A stretch of DNA of 64,000 nucleotides, taken from NCBI GenBank assembly GCA_963971405.1, contig OZ020487.1, positions 41,637,039-41,701,038 of the forward strand, written 5' to 3'. Made by a program: the position numbers and the translations under genes. The stretch is from Psococerastis gibbosa (taxonomy: Eukaryota > Arthropoda > Insecta > Psocodea > Psocidae). Of this stretch, positions 22,893-36,300 are shown in pieces (position 1 is the first letter of the stretch; the number at the start of each line of letters is the position of its first letter). The notes under the pieces were generated by a model that saw only the letters and a program-made list of their open reading frames with translations, had not been told where the DNA came from and did no database searches.

Positions 22893-23984
22893 TAATAAAA
22901 CTTTAAGCAGGGGGGCCCTGAGGTCCCGGCCAAGCCAATTTTTTGGATTTAAATATGCGCGGAATAGTGGGTTTCCAGATACCTAAACAATGTTAGGCCA
23001 AACTGCAAGTCTTTTGTTAAAAAAACGTCTTTAAAATTCAGTGACATAAAAGTGTTCTCATTTCTATTAGAAAGAATGCGTTTACATAATACAAGATGTC
23101 AATAACCTCAGATAATGAATTTTATTCTTGTTCAAGCCTTAAAATGTTATATAACCATTACTATGCCATGGTTTTAGGCCAATTAGCGTGAAATATAAAG
23201 ACAGCTATTCAGAATAATGTATTTGTGGGGCCAAATTTATGTTTAACCACTTAGGAGGCCTTCGTCAACTAAGAGGTACTTTGTTGTTATGCTAGGTACC
23301 TGGTCACAAACTATTTATCTGTTTGTGACTTCCTTTTGTATTCTCATTCAAATTTCCGTTTAAACTATTATTGAGTTTTCACATTTGAGTAACAGTTCAG
23401 TCAGCTGGTGACATTATTTACTAGAAAACTTACTTCCAGACTGGTCTATCAAGATTAAATAAATAAATGTTGACTGTCCTATTACTAAGCCAACCTAGCG
23501 GAGTTAGGGCTATTAAGCTCTCACTCAACTAGGAAGACCCGGGGCCGCCTGCTTTAAATACCCCCTAAAGCATGGCCAGAAAATGTAGCAAGTGTGGGAC
23601 TCCAACCAACAACCTTTCATGTGAAAGTCGAAGTCTGTATCATTATTCTACATGTCCTGAAGATTCTTATGTAATGTTTTAAAAATGTACTACTTTCTAC
23701 GTTATCCCCTTGTGTAATTGTTTTGATAGAGAAAGAAGCGGATGTAAACAAGTGTTGCAAAAGTTTAAAGTGCTCTCTCACTCGAAAAAGCAAGCTAGAT
23801 GGCTAACATACAGTCCACATGGAACCTTAATTCTAGAAAAGGAAAAAAAAGTGTCTTACAAAAGTTTATAAAGTCACGGTCAATTATAATTTTTTTTTCA
23901 AAAATAATACGTTGTCTCATCAATAGCATATTAATTGAACTGTAATAAAATTGTAATTGCATGTACGTAAAGAAAAATACAAAA
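22893..23984. other. Intergenic DNA with a SINE, no gene seen
   Basis: A reverse copy of the tRNA-derived SINE occupies about 23455-23665, with (ATTT)n at its 3' end and its head at the right. The rest is AT-rich without recognisable coding sequence. Confidence 0.6.
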
Positions 23985-23990
23985 TTTATT
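23985..23990 (-). terminator. Candidate NCOA5 polyadenylation signal
   Basis: AATAAA on the - strand, about 165 bp beyond the NCOA5 stop codon. Position is plausible; usage is not proven. Confidence 0.4.
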
Positions 23991-24154
23991 ATAACAATCT
24001 TTAAATCAAGTGCACGTATCAAGTAACTGTACATTGGATGTTGCTAAATTAATAATTTAGCGATTTAACTTAAGACCTACGTAGACGTACTTTCTTTCAC
24101 TAATTCAAAAATGACAACAGCTACTTGTGGTCAGAAATAAAATGAAATAAATGA

Positions 24155-24369
24155 TTAAAGATTAGGTCGAGAATCAGTAAGCTTCCTGAGCATGGCTGGG
24201 TCCATAATGCTGCTGAGGGCCCGCTGCACGGACGGGTCGCTCAGCAGTTTGGGCGCCGGGGAGGCCGAGACCGGAGCTGCTGCCCCCGCCGATGTTTTGT
24301 TGTTAAGAATGTTCATTATTCGTGATTGAAGCTCAGTCTGCTTCTCCGTTGGTAGAGGTGTTGTACTCA
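24155..24369 (-). CDS. NCOA5: NCOA5 exon 9 (C-terminus)
   Basis: Acceptor TTATTTCAG. Ala/Pro-rich, then LLSDPSVQRALSSIM and the stop. The GC content is far above the flanking sequence. Confidence 0.88.
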
Positions 24370-27300
24370 CTGAAATAACATTAAATAATACGCATTAAGT
24401 TATTTAAACATCAGAAATTCAACCCCAGCAGCCGTAACACGAGGTAGATAACTTATAACTGGGTGAAAAAATTTAAACAAAACAATTTTAGAATAGCACT
24501 ATGCGCCAACGGCCTTACCAAGTTGAATCCACGAGAGCCGAGTGTGTTTCAAACTGCGGCAAACTTGGTAGTGTGCACAGTGTTGGCAGGGGAACATGGC
24601 GGGACATGATAACACTGAGACTATACCAGGCTGTCTACGTGCGTGGTGAGTCCTGGTCACCTCCGAATTAATCATGTTCTTATGTTCCCCAAGTGGTTCG
24701 GAATCCACTATAATTAGGAAGTCCACCCTGACAGTCAACTCCCCTTCTCCCCGTGGTGAAGGAGTCTGCCCTTAGGGTGCCTCAAGTTAATAATAGTCTC
24801 ACTCCCCCGCCAGGCTGACAGGGTTGCAGGCGTTAGTAAAAAAGAAAAGAAAAAGGAATAGCACTTTGCATTCTGAAAATATTTTGTTTTCATTTTTATC
24901 AGCAGTCTGCAGCCTGATCGGGGCGTTTATAATACCGGTATTATAATCCCCTGGATCAGGCTGCAGCAGTAGCAAGTTAACTTGGTGCAAGAGCTTCAAG
25001 GAGTTATTACTATCACGCCTTAGGTCGCTATTATTAATTTATTTCTTACAATTATTTTAAGAAGAAATGTGGGATATAAATAGAATAACTAAGGGGCCGT
25101 CCATTAATCACGTGAGGTTCAAAAGGGGGGGGGGGGTTCTGCAAACATCACGAAATATTACAAGGGGGGAGGGGGTTTCGTAAGATATCACGTGTATTTA
25201 TTTTTTGTACATTAAATATATTCAAGTACTAGTACAATACACGTGTTTTTCGCATGATTACACCATTTCTTTAATGTTATTTTTATGCCAGTCAAAACAA
25301 CCCGCAACCTTTCTGTCTAGACATTTTTATCATGGTCCTTAATTTTCTAGAATAAAATTAGATTATACTTTATACCAGTATTTAAAAATAATATTATAAA
25401 AATTTAAAGATTCTTGTAGGTACTAAAAATGCACGTGACTTTTGGTGGTGGGGGAGGGAGTGTTGGTAGTCTTAAACCGCACCACGTATCACCAAGGTGG
25501 AGGGAGGGGTCAAAAAATGTTAAATAAACAGCACGTGATTAATGGACAGCCCCAAAGAACTAAGATATGCTGTCCTGTTAAAAGAGGGAAGTATTATTTT
25601 TAAGCCAGATAATATCTGAACGCGATTCGCTTGGCTTGCATTTTTAAAGGTGCATAAATGAGAGTACAGTTAGGGCACAGTGGAAGGAACCAATAGAAGA
25701 GGGCGGTCGAAGAAGGAATTCATGAATCAACTGAAGGAGCTCGCACGTATCAAGAGCTAAGAGGAACTTCCAGGACCGAGAGAGCCGGAGGATGATATGC
25801 AGGGAGTTGCTGCCAACCAATCGTAGAGATTGTGACCTCAGCAGAAGATAAATGAGAGAATTATTATCTGCCGTCACTATTTTCTCTATACTAACTAATT
25901 TATGGGGTAATTTAACATTTATTGTCCTATGCCCTGCTGATTTTAATTATCAGAATAATGGTCACAACCGTATTGAGAGAGGGATGAGTAAATGATTACC
26001 ATACGAATTATCTCGTTCTTATAATAAAACATTCGTGAAAAATCTGTGGATACAGGAACGAGATAATTCGTGTGGTACCGGGTAATCACCTACACTCAAA
26101 ATATTTGAAAATAAGGTGAAACAAGCACTAACTACTGCAAAAAGACACAGCACTTTGAAATTTCTAAGAACATCTTTTTTGGTTTTAAAAACTGGTGCTG
26201 TTATAGTCCACGCAAAATGAGAAAAGTATGGACATGGAATGTTTTGATCCTGTGCAAGACTGTAAAAATATTCTTTGCACAATTTTTGTTATGCCTTGCA
26301 TCCAATGCAACAAGGTAACACAAAATGGGGCAAGAAATATTTTTATGGTGTTGCACAGGATCAAAACATTCCATGTCCATACTTTTCTCATTTTGTATAC
26401 CTAATGCATCTGTGCCTGTACCTATACTTACTACCTTAACTTTTTATACTGTTTTCTGCACCCTGCCTCCACGTGCAAAATGGCTGTGCAATAGCAAGGG
26501 ACCCAAAAAAAAACTTTCTATTTCTACTTATGCAACTGAATTTATTTTGGGAATTAAACTATTACTATTAACCATTTGCACATCCTTCTTAAAGCGTGGT
26601 TGCGAACATTATTCTAATCAGAAAAATCAATGGATTTTGTTCAGATTAGACTAGATTAATTTAGTACACAGGTAATGTAAGCCCGAAAAAATACACAGCT
26701 GTAGCTCACATTGACTGCAATTAAAAGCGTACTACTATTGCACTTACTTGCACTAACTGGAGGTGCGGCGTCACCCAACTCAACTTTAAGTTGCAGTTCT
26801 TTACGTCCTTGGAGGTAAGTGATAATCTTATCGTACTGAATCACCGTAAGCATCCGATTTTCAGCCAGGAGGTTCAGCAATACCTGGAAAACACAACCAA
26901 ATAACATTCATATATGAGCCACCACAAGTGACGTTAGGAAATGATGACAAAAAATTTCGATCCAAGTTTTGGCTGTTTTTTTTCTTCTTTTTTTCTGTAG
27001 GCCTATGCAACATACATGGGATTTTTATATGCTTTTTATTTTGGTTTCCACTGAAGTAGTTGACGTTGATAGGCAATTTATAAAATTTTACCAATGAATA
27101 TCATCAAATAATTAGATCTAAATTTGTTCACAGATCACCGGATATCCACGTAAGATATCCAATTTACGTAGAACTTCATCATCCGAGGAGCTTTATTGAT
27201 TTCTTTTTCATTTTAAAATGCAGATGCAGATGCGCGGAGTGGTTTTACACAGTATCTAGAAACTTTATCGCCAAAAGTAGAAGTCGCACTTCACGCCAAA

Positions 27301-30300
27301 GTTTTACAGCTTAAGTAGCAGACACTGGGCAGATGTAATGGCGACTGGATTAAAATTCCCTAGACTACAAGTAGGTCAAATTTTGTGAACTTAAGCTAAA
27401 AGAAAAGCCAAACATTGAATATTGAATAGTATATAATAGTAAAGTATACATTTGATCACACACCATCGAAGTTCAAACAACTCCAAAATTCGGCCCCTTC
27501 TCTGCATTGCCAAAAATAGAAGCTTTTGCTCTTTCATCTCCAGAATCGCTAATTTCATTTTATTTTACTTTTTCCCCACTTATGTCCCTAAGCGCTCATT
27601 TTATATACCTACTTCTTTATGAATGCCATATTACGTTCAGTATAAATTTCCGTTCAACTGAAAAGTTGAATACCGTAATCTTTTCTGCACAAAGTATACC
27701 AGTACTGCATGAAAAAACCGTCAAATAAATATCGGGTTTGACGTATCTCCAATTTCCATCTAGATTATCACTTAAGTTTTAAATTAGTACCTAACCTAAA
27801 TTGGACAAAATTCTTTATAGCTTGGGCTAACTGCAGAGAAGCGTCTCATGCATTTGGTTGTACCAAGCTACCAATTGACCTACAACTCACCTCACTGTAA
27901 CTGCTAGTTCTACGCTAGTTTTGTTGTACCGTATTCCCCAATCTAGGCAATACCTTGAGGTGGATTTGGTGCAGTCGTTAGCATACCACTCCGGCTCGGT
28001 GGAGACTCGAATTCGAATCCAATTTCCGTCCATTTTTCCATGTCCTCTTTCCTCTGATCTACTGTAGTAGTAGTAGTAGTAGTCTTACTTACCTTGTAAT
28101 TTTTTGAAGCACTTTTTATGGACCCAGGCCTACTTATAGTGGCCGATAGTTCTCTTGTCAAATGCCAACAACCCCATGGATTTCGGACATTATTTGTATT
28201 GTTTCCGTATGAGAGACAAGCTTACCATTGACGCGATGAAACAGGCGAAAGGCGCGGGGTTCCACTAACGTCAATAGTAATATTAAATGTTTTTTGACGT
28301 TGGTGGAATCCCCACCAAAGCAAGACTTAACCAAGAAAAGATACGAGTCACTGAGACTACTTACTATGACGAAAAGGATGGAGATGACATCAGCTAACAC
28401 AAAATCTTGAAAAAAGCTTCATGTGCAATGTATTTAGTTACTTACGCTCTAGTAAATAAACTTCTATCCAAAAAAGATTCATGGCCTAAACCTAGTATAT
28501 AGAACTGTACTTCATCTATTTCGGGAAGGATAACAAAAGGCAAGCTCTTGATTAACAGTAATAATATAATTGGGAGGGGAGGTTGCATACATTACTAAAA
28601 AACACATTAGTGGCAATCAGAAAGCTGTGATCCACAGACAGAAAACGCTCCAAAAATAAACTATCTAAAATTTAAATCAAGTAAATAATTATTCTATGAA
28701 TATAATAAACAAGAAACACCCCAGAATAAGTTAAAATGGTACCCTGTGGTACGGTTGCAGTCGGCTACACACCTGTGCAGGGCTGGTGCTGTGTGTAAAT
28801 TTTAATTCTATGGAGTCATCTTACTCTTGTCCAACATTTATCATAGTACACACCGGCGAATGACTACTGTCAATAGTCCCAGACATCCATTACCGCAAGT
28901 CAAAATGACCAAAACTTTTTTTCAATAATATTCCACTTTAATTTTGTAATACTTGGTCAAAGTAAATTAAAAGAATATATTACAACTTTGTTAAGTATTA
29001 CTACTGTAAAATTGTTTTGAAATGCAACTTATCTTAAGGGCAAATCGCAGTCGCCGATATTCAATTTCTGTGCAAACTTTAATATCTCATGAAATATGGA
29101 ACGCAGAACATTGAAAAACTGCTGAATGGCAAGAATTTTTCCTCCTAATTTTGATATATAGTTTGTTGCAATCATCAATACCGATCGGCTATAGTTAGTG
29201 AACTTATACGCAAAAAATAACGGTCACTCAGGAGTTCATTTACTGTGGCGAATTGGGGTTAGTTAAGGCCACATACTATGCATCAAAATCAGGAGAAAAA
29301 ATTCTTCTTGCCATTCAGCATTTTTACACTGTTCTTCGTTCTATATTTCATGAGAAATTGAAGTTTGAACAGAAAATGGAATATGGGCGACTCCGGTTGG
29401 CTCTTAAGAGCAATTTGAGTACCCCCACTACGCGTTTTTTGTACAAGGTCGATTTTCACAGGAAATATCGATCGTAAAAAATAACCGTTAAATTAGTATA
29501 AATGCTCCTTTACACACCAATTGGCCACAGTTCTTGAACTCACCAATCTTTTTAGTACAAATCAAAGTCAATAATTATGGCCAATCTGTTAGAAGAGGTT
29601 CACAAAATATCTATAAATGCCCAGAAAAATGTCATCTGTTTGCCCTGATATTTTTGGCAGCTTTATGATTGCTATATAATGAGATATTTGATGTTTACAT
29701 TTGAGTAAGGCACTATATACCCGGGTATTGTCATCCGCCATTTTGTATCCCATATTTCCTATATTATAAGTATTGTAAGAAAAGTAAAAGATTGAAAAAA
29801 AAAAGAGAAAAACGTTATAGTATTTTTTTATTAAACACTTCCCTAATTGGTAGTACGTTTTTAAAATAATAATAAATAAACAGCGATGAGTTTCTAAAAA
29901 TAAATAGGTAAACACCCAATGCTTGGCTTATACACCAGACTTATAATGGATACAATATGGCGGATGACAATACCTGTCTAATATAGAGCCCTACATTTGA
30001 GGCTTTCACCCTCGAATTGTTTCCTAATATTATTAATTATTTTAATAAATTTTATGGTAATTCTTAACAAAGCAATAATTGTTCCTCTTTTAATCGACCA
30101 AAACATTCCTTAGCATTGCACTCAAACAGGTAATGTATGTCTTGAACTGTTTCTACCTTTAAAAATTTCTAGAGCATTTCCTACTGACCAGAAGAGTTTC
30201 AAATTTATTTCTGTTAGTAAATTCTTGGAAGACACCATTACTGGCTCTCTAAGGGTAGCTACGACCACTCATGGCAAATTTTACAGGTATTGCCAATGCT

Positions 30301-33300
30301 TGCTACAACGTTTCTAGGAAACGTTTGGGCAACTGAAACTAAATTTAATTTTTACGCAATTATTTTCTTTCTTCTTTGTTTTCTTAAAAAAAGGTTAAAT
30401 CGCGTACAAACAATTTAATGAATGGATCCGATAAACCTCTTCAATCGCCTCACTAAGTCACCTAATAGGTACTTGTGTCGATTTAAGACACGCCTCCGTC
30501 CGCAAGGTGTGTAGAGACTCGCACAAGTACAAGCATGCTACCACTTTGCCACCGAAGTCGCTTATGGCGGCTATTCCACCGACGTGGATTTTCACTTGTG
30601 ACTGTGTCATGACGTGGAAGCAGACAGCATTAATAAGTCTCTGCCATATTTTAAGGAGACTATTATGTAGATACTTAACTTATCGATTATAAATTAAGTT
30701 ATAATATGGTAGTAGACGTCAAATGTGAGTCTGCTACCACGTCGGCACGACGATTAGTGCAGGAAATGGTCGGTGGAATAGCCGCCTAAATTTATAGAAC
30801 AAGGAATGATCGTAGCTACCCTAATTATTTGTGACTCACCTGAATACTTTCAGGATGACGGTCGGCCAGTGTTGGAGCCCCCAGAGGAGCGGCTATGGGA
30901 ACTTCTGACGGTCGAGTAATTCCCTTCAGTTTGTACTCTTCGTAGCTTCGGGTCACGAGAGCCAGTGCGTCCTCGAGCGGCATGTTACGATGTTCTATAA
31001 TGTTATAATTGTACACGAATATCATCAACCCTAAACGTTTATTATTAAAATTCATGCAAAACTGTTACCTTGTTTATGTTTTATGGATACCTGGTTATTG
31101 GTGTGTTCAAAATGACGTGATGTGCCGGTACACTTGATTTAATGACAAACTTTAATAGTGAATTATACTCGAAGTTCTAGGGCTGTAGAGCCACAGTGGC
31201 TCGTTAAAATTGTATGCAGTTCAAGTATGTTGCCGTTAAACAAGCACGATATTTTAAAATTAATAAAATTTTCTTACCGCCGGTCTTTCGTTTTCGAAAT
31301 ACTTATACTGGTTGACTATTACTTGATTGTATAATTTAACAGAAATATACAGTATTATAGGCTACTTTTATTTATTTATTCGCGGTATTTTTTTTTAGTT
31401 TTAATTTTTTAGCTAGCCTACATTTCTTTAAATTCAAAATATTTAATATTCAAAAATTTAAAAGTAGGTGAGACAGCCTCATTTGTCTCCAATAGCGAGC
31501 CAACATTTGTAATTTATGAAATTCTTGATTGAGAAGAAAAAACTTTAACTCTGCTACTGAATCATCAACCACTTTGGTTCACGCCTGTAGATCCATTAAT
31601 TACCGGTTTTTAATATAACTAATTCTTAATATATACAGTATATATATCATATGTATATCAATGTAATCAAAATTGAATCATTTCCCCGCGAAACCGAAAA
31701 AGCCAGCAATCTTTGAGTTTTGTATTCAAGATAAAATTAATTAAATTAGTTAAATATGCAGGTTTAAATTAATTAATTAAAAAATAATAATTTAGCAGCT
31801 TTAATCAACATAAATTTAATTTCCGCGCTCCATTCCGCAGTAGAATTTAAGCCATGTAACCGCTCAAAATTCATAACAATTTATTGAATCATCAACATTT
31901 TCTCTATTCACACCTATCTTTTCACTTGCATTAATTCTGCTGTTAAGCTGGTAGAGTAGCCCTTTGGGGCTAAAGCTCGCGTACTATACAGAGGTTTTTA
32001 ATTAGTTTTTTCATTTTATTTTATTTACATGCTCCAGAAGGATTGGGTTTTTATTGGCAAACAGTAGCACGATTTTACAGTAGGCAACGTGCTACTTTAA
32101 ACATATAGTCGATGATGTCCTTATGTACTACAAGGCTAACCAATGAGGTTCATTTGTGACGTCATTTTGTAGATGGCAGCACCAGTTGCAATGATATCAA
32201 AGCGTTGATTTTTCCATAAGCCTCAATAATATTTTAAAATTATTTTATTCATGCATTATTTTAAAGTGATATTTTCCTATAAATCATGGAGAATATATAT
32301 ATTGAATTATATGCAGCGAAATAAGGTCCAGGCAGAGTAAAAATATTATAAAAAATATTAAAAGAATTAATTAGATGCTAAAAGCTTAGTTTTCACATGC
32401 AAACGGCGGCCATTTTGAATAATATGGATATCGGTTTGTCGTCAGCGAACCTAGTGACCAAAACTGTCCCTACAGAACCTCATAGCCATAAACTGCATAA
32501 TTTTGAAGGCAGTTTAGGAGTGTGTAACTGTAACTGAACATTTTTATCTGATCGTGACTTCTTACCCTGATGTAACAGATTTAACAGCACCAACCTATCG
32601 GTAAATTCACATTGATGGCTACTAAAATAATTATAATCTTCCATTTTGCAACCTTTTTTAAAAAATAAATCATAATTATTTTTGACGTAAGTTTATACAA
32701 TAAATTTTGCCATCGTTTCCGTTCACCCAGTTTAGTGTTCTAAATGCGGAAAAATGTGTCCGGAGGGGCAAATTTAAGCATGTGCTACGTCATTATATCA
32801 TATCAAATATAGCTGGTAATTTTATTTTAATTCATTTAAGTTATTTAGACTAGGATGGAAAATTTAAATTTTAAATTTTATTTTTAGGCGGCACCGCGTA
32901 AGTTATAAATAATACAGCTCCAAATATAATGAGCAGCTGAAAAAATTTAATATTTTATTAACCACGATCAGTATTGCATTATAATACGACTGCAAATAAC
33001 TCACCACCCGATTTAAATTACACATCATTATTATTGTGTATGCCCGTTAAACAGCGAAGAATGTTGCTCACAGATCAGTATAGCACATCAACTTTAATTT
33101 AGAATTAGGTTTGCCAGTAAAATATGCAAACCTTTAAGAGAAGCACTGCTGCAGCTTTGCATATAACGCGTTTTCGGCAAGAATAAAGGACACGAATCAA
33201 GAGGCATATTTAAATTTCTGCCTCTTCTTGACGCCCGTAGCAAGTAAGGCGCCAATAGAGAACTGCTGTCCTATAAAAAAACAATTCTGCAAAATGTCCT

Positions 33301-36300
33301 CCTCTGATTGGGGGGGAAAATCCCAAAAACTTTATATACTTTTCTCATTGTGTTTTCCTCGAAATACAACTGAAATTAGAGAATATAGAAAAAACCGGAC
33401 TTGGCAGGATTTGAACCCACGATCTACGCCTAACCACCGGGACGTCGTTTTAACCACGGGACCACAAGCCCCGACAAGACTCTAATTTCAGTTATAACGC
33501 GAAGGTTACCTCTTCAACCAAAGTTAATTTAATGTCAGTGCAATACTGCAATGAATAGAAATAAAAGTTTATTGCGTTGCTTCTTTGAATTATATTATGA
33601 CAAAATAGATTCTGTGAGGAAAGTACGACACTAGCTATCAACTTGGCTTGTTTTACAGTTTGGACGCAGATAAACGGAAACTGCTGTAAATTCTAATATT
33701 ATTTTCGGCGGAACAACGCTATCAAACAGCAACATCTTTAGTTGACAATTTGCATTCAAATGATGGACTAAGTCAAGTAGCTAGCTTCTTCTTCTTCTTA
33801 GGTCACACTCTCAACGATTGGTTGGCAGCAACTCCCAGAATATCATCCTCCAGCCTTCTTGGTCTTTCCTCTTCAGCTCTTGGTACGTTCGGGCTCCTGC
33901 GTCCTCCTTCAGTTGATCCATGAATTCCTTCTTCGGCGGCCCTCTTCTATTGGATCTTCTTACTGTTGATAGTTAATGTCGTACTACTTGTATACTAGCA
34001 ATTTGTTATAAGTCAGAGAAACGACGCAGTTTCCTTGTATATCTATGCGGAAAAAGTTGATACTATCTTATAATACACCAGGGACGCAATTTTTGGAATT
34101 GGCCCCACCTACCACATCGAATATTTCTATAGGAAAGTTGTACATTAACTGTCATTGCTACTAGGGCTCTATATTAGACAGGTATTGTCATCCGCCATTT
34201 TGAATCCATTTTAAGTCTGATGTATAAGCCAAGCATTGGGTGTTCACCTATTTATTTTTAGATATTTACCGTTGATTATTTATTATTATTATTTAAAAAA
34301 ACGTTCTAACAATTAGGGTAGTGTTTAATGAAAGGAATACTAAAACGTATTTTCGTACTTTTCAATCTTTTACTTTCTTACAATACTTACCATATAGGAA
34401 ATATAGAATTCAAAATGGAGTATGACAATACCCGGGTATATAGTGCCTGAAGGCTGTGTTCAAAATGTTTTGTAAACAAGAAATTTTGCTGATTTTTTTG
34501 ACGAAAATAATTTATTCCTCATTCCACAGATACAAAGATAACAAAGTGAACAGATAAAAAGCTCATAAAAAATCCAAGTTATCGCAGGAAGTTGATATTT
34601 TCAGAACTGAAATATTATTACCTTAAAAAAATTGGATAAAGAGCCTTAAACCCATTTTGTAGCACAGTTGTAAATCTGTAAGGGAAATAGACAGCTTTCA
34701 CAGAAAGCTCGTATTTTGTAAGATTTTTTCATCTGTTCCCTTTTATATCTTTGTGTCTTTTATATCTTCTGTGGAACGAGCAATTAGTTAATTTCGTCCA
34801 AAAAGTACGATAATTTCTTGTTTACAAAACATTTTGAACACTCAGCCTTAATTGCTACGTGACACATTTTTTTCAATATTTTGTAAGATTTAAAAAAGTA
34901 AACTGACCTTGAGGGGCGCCGTGTAAGATATTCAGAGTAATACTGCGATGCTCCTCATTTTGCGGCATAATGACCATCGCAAACAGACAGCCTGTGTTGG
35001 CAATGTTGCTGATGACTCGAGTCACAGGTACATCGCCGTTCGGAAATAGCAAATCGACTGCGAGACCTGATCGACGGAGCTTGCCCTCAATGTACTCGGC
35101 ATATTCACTGACCAAAGCAGGAAAATAATACATAATGATTATTTTATCAGAAGGAGGGTATCAAGATTTGATTCCCCTAATAATGTCCAAAAAATATTTT
35201 TTGAATCCTGGGGCCAGCTGGTATGTCCCGTTAATGGCTGGTCATAGGAGACGTGGCGGGTGGCCCCAGATTTAAAAAAATATATATTTTTTGCGGGCAG
35301 TCCCATCTCTCATGTAGAATCCTACTGCGAACTTTCTTAAAGCGGCAGAGTAGTTTTAATAGTGAACTTATATTACGCTTACATAATCCATGTAACGCTA
35401 CCCAAAAGATCACTTCTGTCATTTACTTATTTTCTTGTTTCATTCAAATTCGCAAACATTATGTTTATAGTCAATTAGAATGTCGCCATTGCATGCAGAG
35501 AAGTTTATTTTTTAGTAGTAACTATCGTCTATCATCGCGTGGCTGTAGACCGTTATCAATATGGCAACTAGTGGGCCTGCACAAGATAAGTACGCGATTT
35601 CGCTGGGTGAATAGCCTGCACAAGTTAAGTACAGAGTTTTGACCGTGTCTATGCATCCGTTCTGCTACGTTGCAATGTCTAAGCCTGCGATATTTTGACG
35701 TGACAACGTCTAATATATCAATGAGCGCTAGCTGGAATACTAGGTGCATGTAACAAAAAGGGTGTAGCTGACGAGGATCGGGAACACGGGTCAGTAACGC
35801 TGGTCTCAAGCAACATTTTGGGCAGAAGAAGGTCTATCTCAATTTAAATTATATCCATGTCTTCGTCTATTCTTCCTCTTTCAGGCCATGCTATATTTGT
35901 CATGATGGAGCAAGGGGTCCGACTTTGGGGAGAGGAAACGTGAGGAGGTAAAAAAATTCCACAGCCTGCAATTTTCAACCGAAATTAATGTTTAATGTCT
36001 CATTAGAAGCAGTATGAATTACAATTTCAAAGGAGTATGAATACATATTTTCAAATTCACCTCTTTACCCCTTAAACACGAGTGGAACACAAAATTTGTA
36101 AAATAAAAAAATAAAAATGTCGCATTTCCAGCAATCCCATTTGAATTGCATGGGCAGGTTTAAAGCAACTTTTTGGGCTGATGTGGAAGGTCTATCTCAA
36201 TTAAATTATACCCATGTCTTCGTCTATTCTTCTTCATTTAGGCCAAACTATATTTGTCTGAAACGTCAGGGGGTGTGAAACGTCAGGGAGTGCGGACGAT

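Noticed and set aside
29589-29915. 108-residue ORF on the - strand
   Set aside because: Overlaps a MITE; composition (Tyr, Phe, Asn) is that of translated AT-rich DNA.
33390-33480. Possible tRNA gene on the - strand
   Set aside because: Good B box, but it is embedded in a repeat with CTGAAATTAGAG arms, so a SINE is more likely.
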